DNA of 64,000 bases. Source: an uncultured Chlorobiota bacterium (GTDB taxonomy: Bacteria; Bacteroidota; Ignavibacteria; UBA10030; UBA6906). The stretch lies in assembly GCA_900696645.1 (NCBI GenBank), contig CAADGV010000042.1, forward strand, positions 62,001-126,000, written 5' to 3'. The notes under the pieces are model-generated. The model searched no databases. It was not told where the DNA came from and saw only the letters and a list, made by a program, of their open reading frames with translations. This document shows, piece by piece, positions 8,264-17,885 of this stretch. A program made the translations under genes and the position numbers. The first letter of the stretch is position 1. Each line of letters begins with the position of its first letter.

Positions 8264-9202
8264 TTACCTCAGTAGCGTCAGCTTCTTCGTTCCGGTGTAT
8301 GAACCGACCTGCCCCGATGGGGTCCGTACGGACAAACGGTAGAAGTAGACTCCACCCGAAACCGGAGAACCTTCGTCGTTCTGACCGTTCCAGACAACAG
8401 AATGCGTTCCCGCAGTCTGTTCGCCGCTCAGAAGTTCGGCGACGTGTTGGCCGAGAACATCATAAATATGCAGCTCGACCTTTCCCGCTTTCGGAATCTC
8501 ATAGTCAATCGTGGTCGAGGGATTGAACGGGTTCGGGTGGTTTTGAAACAGTGCGAAGGAAGCGGGGACGGACCCTTCTCCGGGGACGCTTGCGGAACCG
8601 AACCCGAAGGCGAACGCATCAACGATCAACTCTGTCCCCACCTGTCCAAACCCAAGACCCGACGCCACGATGATGATCAGCGAATCCGGCACAAGGTTGG
8701 CCGATATGACGAGCGGGAAGGTCCGATTGATAAATTGGCTGGTTGTTGAATCTATTTTGAATGTACAACTGTCCTGCAACGCAACGACACTGTCGCCGCG
8801 CATCAATCCCACGATAATATACGCCCGGTCGCCGGGCATGACGGTAGACCTGTAACAGACCGAGATGCTTGTCGGCAACTGCGTGAAGGTATATCCGGTC
8901 TCAAGAAGGGCTACACCCGGGACAGGGAATCCGAAATTCACCGTCTTCACTTTCATGGCAAAACTCCCCTGGCAACCCGGCGAATACGGCTCGACATTCA
9001 CAAGAGGATAGCTGTTCGTTGTCTGCCATCCCACAGGATTGTAGTTGCTGTCGAGATCCATCTCCCAGAGTTCAAACCCCGCGTTCGGGATTTGACTGAA
9101 TGACACGGAAGAAACAAGGCCCCCCGCAAGAAGAAAGCACATGAAGCGCTTCATACGAAGCAAAACCGGCTGCCGAAGAACACAAGAGGCTGGAGAACAC
9201 AT
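8264..9202 (-). CDS. Exported protein with T9SS C-terminal sorting domain
   Basis: A 312-residue exported protein. The central part is a beta-rich domain (PNAGFELWEMD ... VGWQTTNSYP) resembling carbohydrate-binding or choice-of-anchor domains; I do not recognise a catalytic motif. The last 85 or so residues are a T9SS type A sorting domain with FQNHPNPFNPSTTIDYEI and a FlgD-like VYFYRLSV strand. The start at 9202 is chosen because AAAGGAG lies 8 nt upstream; the signal peptide core is MKRFMCFLLAGGLVSS, 16 residues later. The open frame runs 84 codons further upstream through a repeat-like tract and is not credible. Delivered through the type IX system to the surface or medium. Confidence 0.85.
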   Translation of the reverse strand: MCSPASCVLRQPVLLRMKRFMCFLLAGGLVSSVSFSQIPNAGFELWEMDLDSNYNPVGWQTTNSYPLVNVEPYSPGCQGSFAMKVKTVNFGFPVPGVALLETGYTFTQLPTSISVCYRSTVMPGDRAYIIVGLMRGDSVVALQDSCTFKIDSTTSQFINRTFPLVISANLVPDSLIIIVASGLGFGQVGTELIVDAFAFGFGSASVPGEGSVPASFALFQNHPNPFNPSTTIDYEIPKAGKVELHIYDVLGQHVAELLSGEQTAGTHSVVWNGQNDEGSPVSGGVYFYRLSVRTPSGQVGSYTGTKKLTLLR

Positions 9203-9403
9203 GGCGTAACTCCTTTCATTATAGTATTGTAGCGGACAATTGCGGCTGACTGCCGCAACCATAGCATTCGTCTTTCCACCAAGAATCGGTGTGAAAACAA
9301 GGTTCATCTTCGATGCTAACAAATCGGCCAGTGTGTTCAACATATCTCCGTACAAAAGCGGTGGGGCAAGGTATACCAAAACGTTGGAAAAGTCAAATGG
9401 AGT

Positions 9404-9436
9404 TTGCTGTCGGTAATCAGCAGTCGGCAAGTGGGG
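9404..9436. repeat. Iterated GCTGTCGGTAATCAGCAGTCGGC tract
   Basis: Short drifting copies of a (C)AGTCGGCAA/GTCGGTAATCAGC unit sit immediately upstream of the next terminator. The type matches the other iterated intergenic tracts in the window. Confidence 0.35.
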
Positions 9437-9440
9437 AAAC

Positions 9441-9469
9441 ACAAAGCCCCGCACGGGGCGGGGCTTTGT
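9441..9469 (-). terminator. Intrinsic terminator of the BNR-repeat T9SS gene
   Basis: Perfect 11-bp stem ACAAAGCCCCG/CGGGGCTTTGT with a 7-nt loop, 16 nt beyond the stop codon at 9486. Confidence 0.8.
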
Positions 9470-9485
9470 TGTTGTCCTGCGAAAA

Positions 9486-12392
9486 TTATTTCGTCAGTAT
9501 CATCTTCTTCGTGTCGATGAACTTTCCGGCAGTGAGGCGGTAGAAGTAAATGCCGCTGGAGAGTCCGTGCGTTTCAAACTGCACGCTATAGGTGCCGGGC
9601 GAGAGTTTCTCGTTCACCAGCGTCGCCACTTCGCGTCCCACCACATCAAACACCGTCAGCATTGGCGGCTCGGCTCCCGAAAGTCCTGCCGGAATACCGA
9701 ACCGGATGGTGGTCGAGGGATTGAAGGGGTTCGGGTAGTTCTGCTCGAGCAGGAACTTCTCCGGCACAAGATCGTGCGAGGTGATGCGCACGGAGGTTGT
9801 GCTTGTGCCCTTGCCCCGCAACACCACAAACACCGTATCGCGTGACGGGTCGGGATCGTTGCTGATCACGCGAAGCGTTGCCTGATAGTTGGTTGTCGAA
9901 TCGAGCGGAATGAAGATGACGCGGATCAGCGTCGAGTCGTTCGGCGCGACTTTGTAGCTCGGCGTAATGGAGGCAAACCGCCCTATCGGGATGACGTTGG
10001 ATGTTCCGCGCAACGTGTCGGTGCCGACGTTGCGAACACGGACACTCATCGTGTCGGTTCTGCCGATCAACACACTGCCGAAGTTCAACGTATCGCTCGG
10101 CGTCACGGAAATCTGCGCCGTCCCGACAACAGTGAGCCGCACAGGTACTTGAACCGACGGATTGAACGGATCGTTGCTGGACACCGTGAGGTTGCCCCAA
10201 TACGTTCCGCCTAACAATCCTGCGGCGCTGAAGCGTACCGGAGCGGCGTTCGTTGCGCCAGCGGGAACAGAGCCGCTGGCGGGGAATCCGTTCACCCAGC
10301 TTGTTCCGGTTGTTGTCCAGTTGAGAGCCAATGTTCCCTGATTACTGATGCGCAGCGTGTCAAATCCGAAGTTGTTGCCTCCCTGCACAACTGCCCGCAA
10401 CGATTCTGGGGCGGTTGAAATCAAGGCCGCCGGCGCCGAAATGGTGAACGTGGCATTGCTTTGATCAAAGACGGTCGTTGTACTGTCGACCCATGCAACT
10501 CGCACAAGCGACTGGGTTGACGGCGTTGCGGGAACAGCCCAATCCAATAACGTACCGGGGGCATTGGCATTGATCAGCATCCATGAAGAGCCGGTATTCG
10601 TCGAATACTCAACACGCACGTTGGAGACTTCGCCTGCCTTTGTCCACCGGATTTGTTTTGTCTGTCCCTGAATCCAGATTTCGCCGCCGTTCGGTTGCAC
10701 AACGGCTACCGTGTTCGGAATGAACTGAACTCGAATAGGTATCGTGCGCCGATGCGCCGGAGTCCCGTTCGGCCCGCGGCCGGTCACGGTAATAGTGTAG
10801 TTGCCGGTGGTGACGTTATTGGCTTTAATTTTGAGAATGAGAGAATCGGGCACGCTGGCAAGCGAATCGCCGTTCGGGAAGGTGAGCTCAAACGGCGCCG
10901 CTGGAGAAACAGTTGCCGTGAACTTGACGCCATACGTGTACAACTTAACGGCAGGCACCTTCAGCACAGCGGTTGTGCTATCCACAAACTTCAGTGTATC
11001 ACGGTTAGCTCTAACGAGCATTGCGAAATCAGGGAAGTAGGCTGTCATGCCGGTGTAGTTCGGGCTTGGGGCATTGCGAAAATCCGTCCACACTGCCATT
11101 GACGCATAGCGGTTTGACGTAATAGCATCGTAGTCGCCGCGGTATGTCGGTCCGGTTGCGCCGGAGATATTTATTCTAAAAGAGCGTGTCGTCAGTCGCT
11201 GGTTCGGTGCAAAAGTCTCGCCGCCGTCGTCAGTATACGTTGCATACACGTCCATACTGTCGCTTGTAGGAATGAGGCGGGTATCGTAGAACTTGATGTA
11301 GAGGCGGCCAGTTTCCTTATCGCACCAGATAGCCGGGTGGAACTGGAAGTTGTTTTGCGAATTGGGGTCATCGTTCGCGATGCGCGGCGTCGACCACGTG
11401 CCTCCTTGGTCAGTAGAGTAGCGAAGGAATATATCAGATTTGTTGCCGTTGCCGGCGGGATTGTTCGACGCGTACACGAGATACAACCGTCCGCGATAAG
11501 GGCCAAAGCTATTATCTGCTGCAATCATCGGATAGGGGCGACAGCGCATACCCTGCACAGTTGAGCGGCCGCTGAGTTCCGTGCCGATCAGGTTTGAGAA
11601 TTGATGCTGGGATTTCTGGACAAAATTCGCTCCGCCATCTCGCGAAACAAAAAACGTATATACTCCTGCGGCGTTGGTTCCCGAGTGTGTCACAACATAC
11701 ACGCATCCGCCTGATGTATCAATCGGGCTCAACACGTTCGGCCCCACGGCCACCATCATTCCCGGCAACGCGTGCGGGCTGAACGCCCGCTGGGCACCCC
11801 ATGTAGCGCCCAGATCTGTCGAGCGCATGAAATTGCCCGTTCCGCTGTTGGTCATTGTGGTGTATACGTAGTTGGCGAACGGCCCCATTGTCTGGTCGGC
11901 GGCAATCCAATTCTTGTCGTTGCCCGCAATAGCTGTAACCGGCGTACCCCACGTCTGGCCGTTGTTGGTTGATCTGGAAACCCAACAGCCGGTGATCGGG
12001 CTCTTCATCACCTCATAGTAGAGGTTTCCAAGACTGTCATACGCCGCAACGGGGTCGCCTGCGTTGTTTGGCCAGGGCGGATTGTTGATTGCCCAATTGA
12101 TGCCGTCTTCCGTGTGCCATGATTGGAAGCTTCCGGTCGGATTGAACGCGGTAAAAAACCAAAGAGGGTTGACAGGGTTGGTTACCGCGTGTGGTTCGGC
12201 GTTCGTTGTCCCGAGATCGAAATTGTCAAACCCCTCCGGGGAGGTGATGACATTGATGCTTGTGGTCCCCACCGATGGTCCCATCTGGCCGGAGAGGGGC
12301 ACCGGTGTATCCAGCATGGGGTTGTCTTGTGCCAGTACGGTGTGTGACACCAATACCAATCCGCACAATAAGAAAAGGTAGTGCATACGCAT
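9486..12392 (-). CDS. Exported BNR/Asp-box beta-propeller protein with T9SS sorting domain
   Basis: A 968-residue surface or secreted protein. After a signal peptide ending near VLAQ, residues about 60-440 form a sialidase-like beta-propeller with several Asp boxes (STNNGQTWG, STDLGATWG, SRDGGANF, STDQGGTWS, TDDGGETF). Two or more Ig-like/ASH-type modules follow, including RISNQGTLALNW and the SDTLNFGSVLIGRT type. The end is a T9SS domain: EQNYPNPFNPSTTI and GIYFYRLTAGKF. GGAGG lies 7 nt before the chosen ATG. The catalytic residues of true sialidases are not evident, so binding or scaffolding is as likely as hydrolysis. Confidence 0.85.
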   Translation of the reverse strand: MRMHYLFLLCGLVLVSHTVLAQDNPMLDTPVPLSGQMGPSVGTTSINVITSPEGFDNFDLGTTNAEPHAVTNPVNPLWFFTAFNPTGSFQSWHTEDGINWAINNPPWPNNAGDPVAAYDSLGNLYYEVMKSPITGCWVSRSTNNGQTWGTPVTAIAGNDKNWIAADQTMGPFANYVYTTMTNSGTGNFMRSTDLGATWGAQRAFSPHALPGMMVAVGPNVLSPIDTSGGCVYVVTHSGTNAAGVYTFFVSRDGGANFVQKSQHQFSNLIGTELSGRSTVQGMRCRPYPMIAADNSFGPYRGRLYLVYASNNPAGNGNKSDIFLRYSTDQGGTWSTPRIANDDPNSQNNFQFHPAIWCDKETGRLYIKFYDTRLIPTSDSMDVYATYTDDGGETFAPNQRLTTRSFRINISGATGPTYRGDYDAITSNRYASMAVWTDFRNAPSPNYTGMTAYFPDFAMLVRANRDTLKFVDSTTAVLKVPAVKLYTYGVKFTATVSPAAPFELTFPNGDSLASVPDSLILKIKANNVTTGNYTITVTGRGPNGTPAHRRTIPIRVQFIPNTVAVVQPNGGEIWIQGQTKQIRWTKAGEVSNVRVEYSTNTGSSWMLINANAPGTLLDWAVPATPSTQSLVRVAWVDSTTTVFDQSNATFTISAPAALISTAPESLRAVVQGGNNFGFDTLRISNQGTLALNWTTTGTSWVNGFPASGSVPAGATNAAPVRFSAAGLLGGTYWGNLTVSSNDPFNPSVQVPVRLTVVGTAQISVTPSDTLNFGSVLIGRTDTMSVRVRNVGTDTLRGTSNVIPIGRFASITPSYKVAPNDSTLIRVIFIPLDSTTNYQATLRVISNDPDPSRDTVFVVLRGKGTSTTSVRITSHDLVPEKFLLEQNYPNPFNPSTTIRFGIPAGLSGAEPPMLTVFDVVGREVATLVNEKLSPGTYSVQFETHGLSSGIYFYRLTAGKFIDTKKMILTK

Positions 12393-12530
12393 GGAGTATC
12401 CTCCGTTTTGTTGATTGATGTAGCTCCCGAGGGGAATGTGATCCTGAGATAATCGGTGAGAAAAACTACGCGAGACTCCGAGATTCTCTTCCTTTTATAA
12501 GAATAAATACGCGCAGAAGCAAGGAAAAAC

Positions 12531-12566
12531 ACACGCAAGCCCCCGTTGCTGCCGGGGCTTGCGTGT
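12531..12566 (-). terminator. Intrinsic terminator of the subtilase gene
   Basis: A 13-bp stem ACACGCAAGCCCC/GGGGCTTGCGTGT. On the minus strand it is followed by GTGTTTTTCC. It lies 16 nt past the stop. Confidence 0.85.
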
Positions 12567-12581
12567 TATAGCGTATGTTGT

Positions 12582-15488
12582 TTATTGCAACAGCATCATC
12601 TTGCGCGTCTCGACGAACCTTCCTGATTGGAGCCGGTAGAAATAGATACCGCTGGAGAGGCCTGCTGTCTCAAATCGGGTTTTGTATGTTCCCGGCGGGA
12701 GTTTCTCGCTCACAAGGGTGTTGACCTCCCGGCCGAGAAGATCAAAAATCTTGAGAGAAGTAATTTCAGCATCCAACCCTGATGGCAAATCGAACTCAAT
12801 CGTCGTCGTCGGATTGAACGGGTTGGGATAATTCTGTGCCAGCCGGAACTCGCCCGGCACTCCGGAGTTGGTAATCGGTTGCACGCCGGAAACAAGCTGG
12901 TTGAAGTATCGCATACTTCTTAACAGGAACGTATCCTGCCGCGCTTCGGGAAACCCTTCTATGCCAATGGCAAAGTAGGCAACCGCCCAACTGTTGCCCG
13001 GCCCGGCAACACGAACACCCGCATAGTTGGAACTGTCGGTTCCGACAGCGTAGTACAGTGTTGGGGTCGGCGTTCCGATGCTTCCCGGCACGAGGCTGAT
13101 GATATCTTTTGAGGTTTGCGGGCCGGGTCCGCCGGTAATCAGATAGTTCACGCCGTTGCCGATTATGTCACCCGCAAATCCGCGCAACGAAATGGCGGTG
13201 GAGTTGCCGTTAAACCGGATGCCGAGATATTTCTCAAGCAGCGTATCGTCAGTTGCAGAAAACTGTGCGATGTTCTGCCCTGTTACAACCGCCTGTCCCC
13301 CGCCATTCAGATGATTGAGAATGACAAGTTTTTCGGGATGGGTTAGAGCGTTTGCGGAGTCGGCACCGGTGAACCACACGAGAACGGGACGTTGCGTAAA
13401 CGAGGCAAGCACGCCGCCCAACGCCCCGCCGCTATCGGCCAAACCGAAAGTTCTGTAGCGTTTGCCGAGTCGTCCGAGCGACGATTGATATGCAGTCTCA
13501 AATGTTGCCGAACCGTCGTCGTCCACGAGAAGTACTTCAGCCGGAAGCAGCCGGTAGTTAACGGTCGCCCCGCCGGCATTAAGCACAACACCCTGCGTCG
13601 TGACGTTGTCAACGTAAGGCGCTGCGGGCAACACCTCAACCCTGTATGTACCGATCGGGCCGTTCATTGTATATGATCCGTTTGACTGGCTCGTGGTGCT
13701 TGAAGTCGGATTTGCTGATGGATCGCCCTGTGCGTAGGCGTTGACGCGAGCAATAATTCCTGCCGCCGAAGTTGAGTCAGTAACGGTGCCGGAAATTGAT
13801 GCGACCGGAAGCGGAGTCAGGCTGACGTTCAGGACTTCAGGAGTATTGGCAATCAGAATACGTTGCAGTGTCGTGTCGTAATGCGCGAAAGCGGAAAACC
13901 GGATCTGCACCGTGTCCTTCAACACACCGAAGTTGTACGAACCCGAAGCGTCCGTTTGCCTGTTCTGAAATGTCTGGATGATCTCGACGCTTGCGTATTC
14001 AATCGGTTGATTCGTTCCCGCGCTGCGAACAATGCCGGAAATCCTGTACGGCGATATTGCTTCGGCGGCGGCAAGGGCGTTGATGATTCCATTTCCATAG
14101 GTGTTGTCTTCGCCGGGCGTACCGAGATCGCGGGCGTTGTTCATGATCGCGTACTTGATCTGGTCGGCGTCGGCGTTAGGATTCACTTGCCTGAGCAATG
14201 CAACCGTTCCCGACACATGCGGTGCCGCCATTGACGTGCCGCTGGAATTCCCGTAGCCGCCGTTTGCAATTGTCGAGCGGACGCTGACTCCGGGCGCAAC
14301 AACTTCGGGCTTGATTTGCGTTGTGTCGCACGCCGAGGGCCCGCGGCTGCTCGAACCTGCAATTGTAAGCTGGGCACTGTTCCCATCCACCGAACCGACT
14401 GCGAACGCGTTGACAGGGGTCGTCACGCGATTTTTCGGCGGGGTGATCGTCATGTACGGTCCGGGCAATGCGCCGCCTGTGCAATTTCCGGCAGATCCGC
14501 TCGGGCCGCAATTTCCTGCCGACCAAATCACAACGGCGCCTGCAGCCTCGACGTTATCCATCAAACTCCAGTAATTTTGTCCGCCCGTGCACAAATCGGT
14601 TGCGTTCGTATACCACGAGCAATTGATAACATCCGGAACATCTTCAACTGTATTCGGATTGCCGTCAGGATTCACCGCCCATTGAAACGCCCCTGTGTAC
14701 GAACTCGACCCCGCAATCCAATATGCGCCCGGCGCAACGCCAACAGTGTCGGCGGTCGCGGGATTGTAGCCCGTCATGATACCCATTGTATGTGTGCCGT
14801 GTCCCGGACTGTCGGAATCGGTCGGAAATGATCCACTGCCGTACCACGCGTGCTGCGGTTGAACACCGGGCAGTGTTCCGCGCCAGCGTGTTGAAAGCGC
14901 CACGTGATTGCCATTCACGCCGGTATCAATGTTCATCACTAATCGCCCTTTTCCGGTGATACCTGCCCGCCAAAGCGCCGGCGCATTCACAACACGCAGT
15001 CCCGGTTCGGTTGAAGCAACGCGATTGCCTGTTTCCCTGAACTCCATCAATCCGTCGAACATCACTTCCGGTTCCAGAAATACTATCTCTACATCAGGCC
15101 GGCCGGCAATGGCTTCGATGGCAGGCCGCAATGCTGTGACGTGAATGAGATTGTCGATCCAGAAACCCTCGTAGAATGCAACACGCCGGCTCGCTACTTC
15201 TTCTGAGAGGAATGCAAGTAGGGGCCCCTGGGTTTCAGACGCCTTCTGTTGCAAGGCGGTAGTCACTTCAAAATTGCGCTGTTGACGTGTTGCGTTTCGC
15301 TGTTTGAGAGATGCGTCCAGCGCTTGAATATCGACACGGTCACGAAGGCGAACAACAACAGAAACAAGCTCGTTATCCGATATGCTTGCAAGCTTTGCCT
15401 GCAAGGGCGGTTCTATTTCGCCTCCCCATCCGGAAACGGGAAAGCAAAGAACGAAGGCCGCGATGAAAACGATTCGTGCTGCTGACAT
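12582..15488 (-). CDS. Secreted subtilisin-like serine protease with T9SS sorting domain
   Basis: S8 family protease of 968 residues. It has a signal peptide, an inhibitor-like propeptide (about 25-145), and a catalytic domain with D188 (NIDTG), H230 (GHGTHTMG), oxyanion N326 (SAGNCG) and S419 (GTSMAAPHVSG). Two carboxypeptidase-regulatory-like beta domains follow (ISGIVRS..., ISGTVTDS...), then a VLLVDDDGS module. The T9SS tail is QNYPNPFNPTTTIEF plus GIYFYRLQSGRF. Start moved to 15488: GGAG 7 nt upstream and MSAARIVFIAAFVLC as signal core. Resembles bacillopeptidase F-type extracellular proteases. Expected to supply peptides from extracellular protein. Confidence 0.93.
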   Translation of the reverse strand: MSAARIVFIAAFVLCFPVSGWGGEIEPPLQAKLASISDNELVSVVVRLRDRVDIQALDASLKQRNATRQQRNFEVTTALQQKASETQGPLLAFLSEEVASRRVAFYEGFWIDNLIHVTALRPAIEAIAGRPDVEIVFLEPEVMFDGLMEFRETGNRVASTEPGLRVVNAPALWRAGITGKGRLVMNIDTGVNGNHVALSTRWRGTLPGVQPQHAWYGSGSFPTDSDSPGHGTHTMGIMTGYNPATADTVGVAPGAYWIAGSSSYTGAFQWAVNPDGNPNTVEDVPDVINCSWYTNATDLCTGGQNYWSLMDNVEAAGAVVIWSAGNCGPSGSAGNCTGGALPGPYMTITPPKNRVTTPVNAFAVGSVDGNSAQLTIAGSSSRGPSACDTTQIKPEVVAPGVSVRSTIANGGYGNSSGTSMAAPHVSGTVALLRQVNPNADADQIKYAIMNNARDLGTPGEDNTYGNGIINALAAAEAISPYRISGIVRSAGTNQPIEYASVEIIQTFQNRQTDASGSYNFGVLKDTVQIRFSAFAHYDTTLQRILIANTPEVLNVSLTPLPVASISGTVTDSTSAAGIIARVNAYAQGDPSANPTSSTTSQSNGSYTMNGPIGTYRVEVLPAAPYVDNVTTQGVVLNAGGATVNYRLLPAEVLLVDDDGSATFETAYQSSLGRLGKRYRTFGLADSGGALGGVLASFTQRPVLVWFTGADSANALTHPEKLVILNHLNGGGQAVVTGQNIAQFSATDDTLLEKYLGIRFNGNSTAISLRGFAGDIIGNGVNYLITGGPGPQTSKDIISLVPGSIGTPTPTLYYAVGTDSSNYAGVRVAGPGNSWAVAYFAIGIEGFPEARQDTFLLRSMRYFNQLVSGVQPITNSGVPGEFRLAQNYPNPFNPTTTIEFDLPSGLDAEITSLKIFDLLGREVNTLVSEKLPPGTYKTRFETAGLSSGIYFYRLQSGRFVETRKMMLLQ

Positions 15489-15535
15489 AGTACACTCCGG
15501 TTTGATGATCGGCTTGTGGTGTAACGGGGATAAAT

Positions 15536-15563
15536 AAGGGAGCAGCAATTACTCTGCTCCCTT
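15536..15563 (-). terminator. Intrinsic terminator after the TonB-dependent receptor gene
   Basis: A 10-bp stem AAGGGAGCAG/CTGCTCCCTT, followed on the minus strand by ATTTATCC. It is 48 nt downstream of the receptor stop and just upstream of the subtilase start. Confidence 0.8.
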
Positions 15564-15610
15564 CATTTGGTAATCAATTTTGCATGAAGATGCAAGAAAT
15601 ATGCGCCGGC

Positions 15611-17791
15611 TTACAACCCGATTTCGATACCCGCAGTAACAAATCTCGGCAAACCGACTTTGATTCCTTCCGGCCTGCGCGAAGCAATGTATCTCTTGTC
15701 GAAGAGATTCTTGATAGAAAGTGAGCATGCCGCATTCAGCGGCTCGATGCCGTAGCGTGCGGAAAGATCGAACACAACATGTGCGGGAATGAGGCCCGTC
15801 AGTCCGTTGGTTGTTGCCTGTACGGTATTGAACTCATCGGAGAACTGTTTGTCGATGTAATTTGCCGTCGCCTGCACGGATCCGCCGAACGGCGCAAGGA
15901 GCGCGACGGACGAGGAGACGAACCATTTTGGTGCGTAGGGTAGTGAATTGCCTTTTACATTAATCCGATTGCCGGATTGTGTGAGAAATCTATCGGCACT
16001 GAATGTCGCACGGACGTACGTTGCGTTAGTATTGAGAATAACAGAATATTCCGACTCGAGCATCTGACCGAGGTCGATTGTAAAGCCTGCTTCGGCTCCG
16101 ATGTGGCGGCTTCTGCCTCCGTTGACCAATCCGGTTCCCGTCCCGCCCGACGATTGCGATACAGGAATAATCTGATTCGAGAAGTCAAGGAAGAATCCCG
16201 TTACTTCAACAGCGATACCATCTACCGGTGAAAGGCGCATGCCGAGCTCGTAATTCCAGCTCAACTCTGCATCAAGATTGAGCGCCTCGCCCGCGCTCGT
16301 GATAGCATCCTTGACACGCGGCGGGGCAAAACCACGATGAACGCCTGCAAACACCGACGAGCCTTCGCTCAACTGGTAGCTGATGCCGAGACCGGGGATC
16401 AACTGCAACAAGTTGCTTCCGGCGACAAGATTCGTATCTCTCACAACTCCGTTAAACTGCCCCCGCATGATATTACGGTTGTATGAGAATGATTCGAGAC
16501 GGATGCCCGGACTGACGACAAGCCTGTCTGTGATGTAGGTTCTGTTTTGAACAAAAGCGCTCCGGGCGTAGCCTGTTCTGATTTCATCATCACGCATATT
16601 TCCCGAGGATGAATTGAAAGTCGTGCCCAAGATGAGTTGCTCAAAAGCTCGTTCATACAAAAATCTGAATCCGAGATCGAGTTCATTCCTGACACCCGCG
16701 AGTTGGTGAGTCATCGAGAAGCGGGGTTCAATGCCGGCCACTTCAAACTGGCGGTTGCGATTCCCCGTCTGATTCCGCATGTAGAGGGCGCCGCCCGGAA
16801 CTGTAGTGTCTCCATGAACAACACCTGTGCGGTTCGTTGTTGTGCTTGCGCGTCCGAATTCCTGCCGGCGCCAGTTGCGTGTTGTGGTGTAGCCGAACAC
16901 TGTTGTGCGGAGACTTACGCCCTGAGCAAACACGTAATCATACGTTGCGTTGGCCGAGTACCGGCGGATGTTCAGTTCGTCGTCCGGGGCAACGTTCGTG
17001 AAGTAATCCCCGTTGTCATACATCGTCTGTGTCAGCCCGACGTAGGTGGAGTTCGAGTTCTCGTCGTACGCGGAGAGTTTGACGCCCAATACCGACTGCT
17101 CGCCGAGAATGAACTTGAGTTTTGTTGAGAGATCGCTGATGCGAAAGCGCGTCGTCACGAGGTTATCCGCCTGACGCCGCAGGAGATTCACTTGTGCTCC
17201 GACGTTTCCGGATGTTGTACCGTACTTCAGAAGAGTAGTAAAAAATCCGTCGTTGCCGATGTGCGCATTCAGGCTGCCGGAAGGTTCAGCAGGCGGGTCG
17301 GCGGTAATGTAGTTGATAACGCCCCCGATTGTCTGGGGGCCGAAGAGTATCGAGCCGCTGCCCTTCAAGACTTCAAGTCGCGCCATCCGGTCGATAGAAG
17401 GGGTGTAGTACATTTCAGGTTCGCCGTACGGAGCGAGCGCGATGGGCACACCATCTTCGAGCATCAACAAGTTGCGGCTGCGGTCGGGGTTCAATCCGCG
17501 CACGCCGAGATTCAGCCGGAGTCCGACACCTTCCTCATCAACGGCATGAAGTCCGGTGATCGTGCGCAGGATTTCGTTTCCGCTAATGGGGGCAAGCCGC
17601 CGCAGATTTGCGGGGGTGATGATGTTGGCAGAGCCCGGAACGCGATCAAGCATGCCCTGTTTTCGTCCAATGACGTCAACTTGAGGTAACTCGTACGACG
17701 TGGTCGCAGTGTCGGAAGCCTCAGTCGTTTGCGCTTGTGTAGAGATTATCAACAGCGCTATGAGAAAGAGAGAGAGAAGAAGACGTTTCAT
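15611..17791 (-). CDS. TonB-dependent outer-membrane receptor (FecA-like)
   Basis: Outer-membrane gated channel of 726 residues for a ferric chelate or similar ligand. Signal peptide MKRLLLSLFLIALLIISTQA; TonB-box-like segment YELPQVDVIGRK; plug domain with GLHAVDEEGVGLRLNLGVRGLNP and EVLKGSGSILFGPQTIGGVIN; then a 22-strand-type barrel ending in an aromatic-poor GIEIGL strand. The plug is closest to ferric dicitrate receptors (FecA). GGAAGGAA lies 6 nt before the ATG. It is next to the feo/fur locus, consistent with iron supply. Substrate cannot be fixed from sequence alone. Confidence 0.9.
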   Translation of the reverse strand: MKRLLLSLFLIALLIISTQAQTTEASDTATTSYELPQVDVIGRKQGMLDRVPGSANIITPANLRRLAPISGNEILRTITGLHAVDEEGVGLRLNLGVRGLNPDRSRNLLMLEDGVPIALAPYGEPEMYYTPSIDRMARLEVLKGSGSILFGPQTIGGVINYITADPPAEPSGSLNAHIGNDGFFTTLLKYGTTSGNVGAQVNLLRRQADNLVTTRFRISDLSTKLKFILGEQSVLGVKLSAYDENSNSTYVGLTQTMYDNGDYFTNVAPDDELNIRRYSANATYDYVFAQGVSLRTTVFGYTTTRNWRRQEFGRASTTTNRTGVVHGDTTVPGGALYMRNQTGNRNRQFEVAGIEPRFSMTHQLAGVRNELDLGFRFLYERAFEQLILGTTFNSSSGNMRDDEIRTGYARSAFVQNRTYITDRLVVSPGIRLESFSYNRNIMRGQFNGVVRDTNLVAGSNLLQLIPGLGISYQLSEGSSVFAGVHRGFAPPRVKDAITSAGEALNLDAELSWNYELGMRLSPVDGIAVEVTGFFLDFSNQIIPVSQSSGGTGTGLVNGGRSRHIGAEAGFTIDLGQMLESEYSVILNTNATYVRATFSADRFLTQSGNRINVKGNSLPYAPKWFVSSSVALLAPFGGSVQATANYIDKQFSDEFNTVQATTNGLTGLIPAHVVFDLSARYGIEPLNAACSLSIKNLFDKRYIASRRPEGIKVGLPRFVTAGIEIGL

Positions 17792-17850
17792 AGATGTTTC
17801 CTTCCAGGGAATATGATGAACTGATACTACGGCTCCTCACATCCGCTTTC

Positions 17851-17879
17851 TTGACATCCCCGAACACCTTCTTTATATT
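17851..17879 (+). promoter_or_regulatory. Sigma70-type promoter for a candidate small RNA
   Basis: TTGACA at 17851-17856, a 17-bp spacer, and TATATT at 17874-17879. Predicted start at about G17886, exactly where the structured RNA begins. No protein-coding gene follows on this strand for 4 kb. Confidence 0.65.
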
Positions 17880-17885
17880 GAAGAC

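Noticed and set aside
9218-9231. TATAAT-like boxes just upstream of the 9202 start
   Set aside because: They would place the transcription start inside the ribosome-binding site, and no -35 is present.
9203-9454. 84-codon extension of the T9SS gene at 8264
   Set aside because: It runs into the repeat tract next to the neighbouring terminator; AAAGGAG supports 9202.
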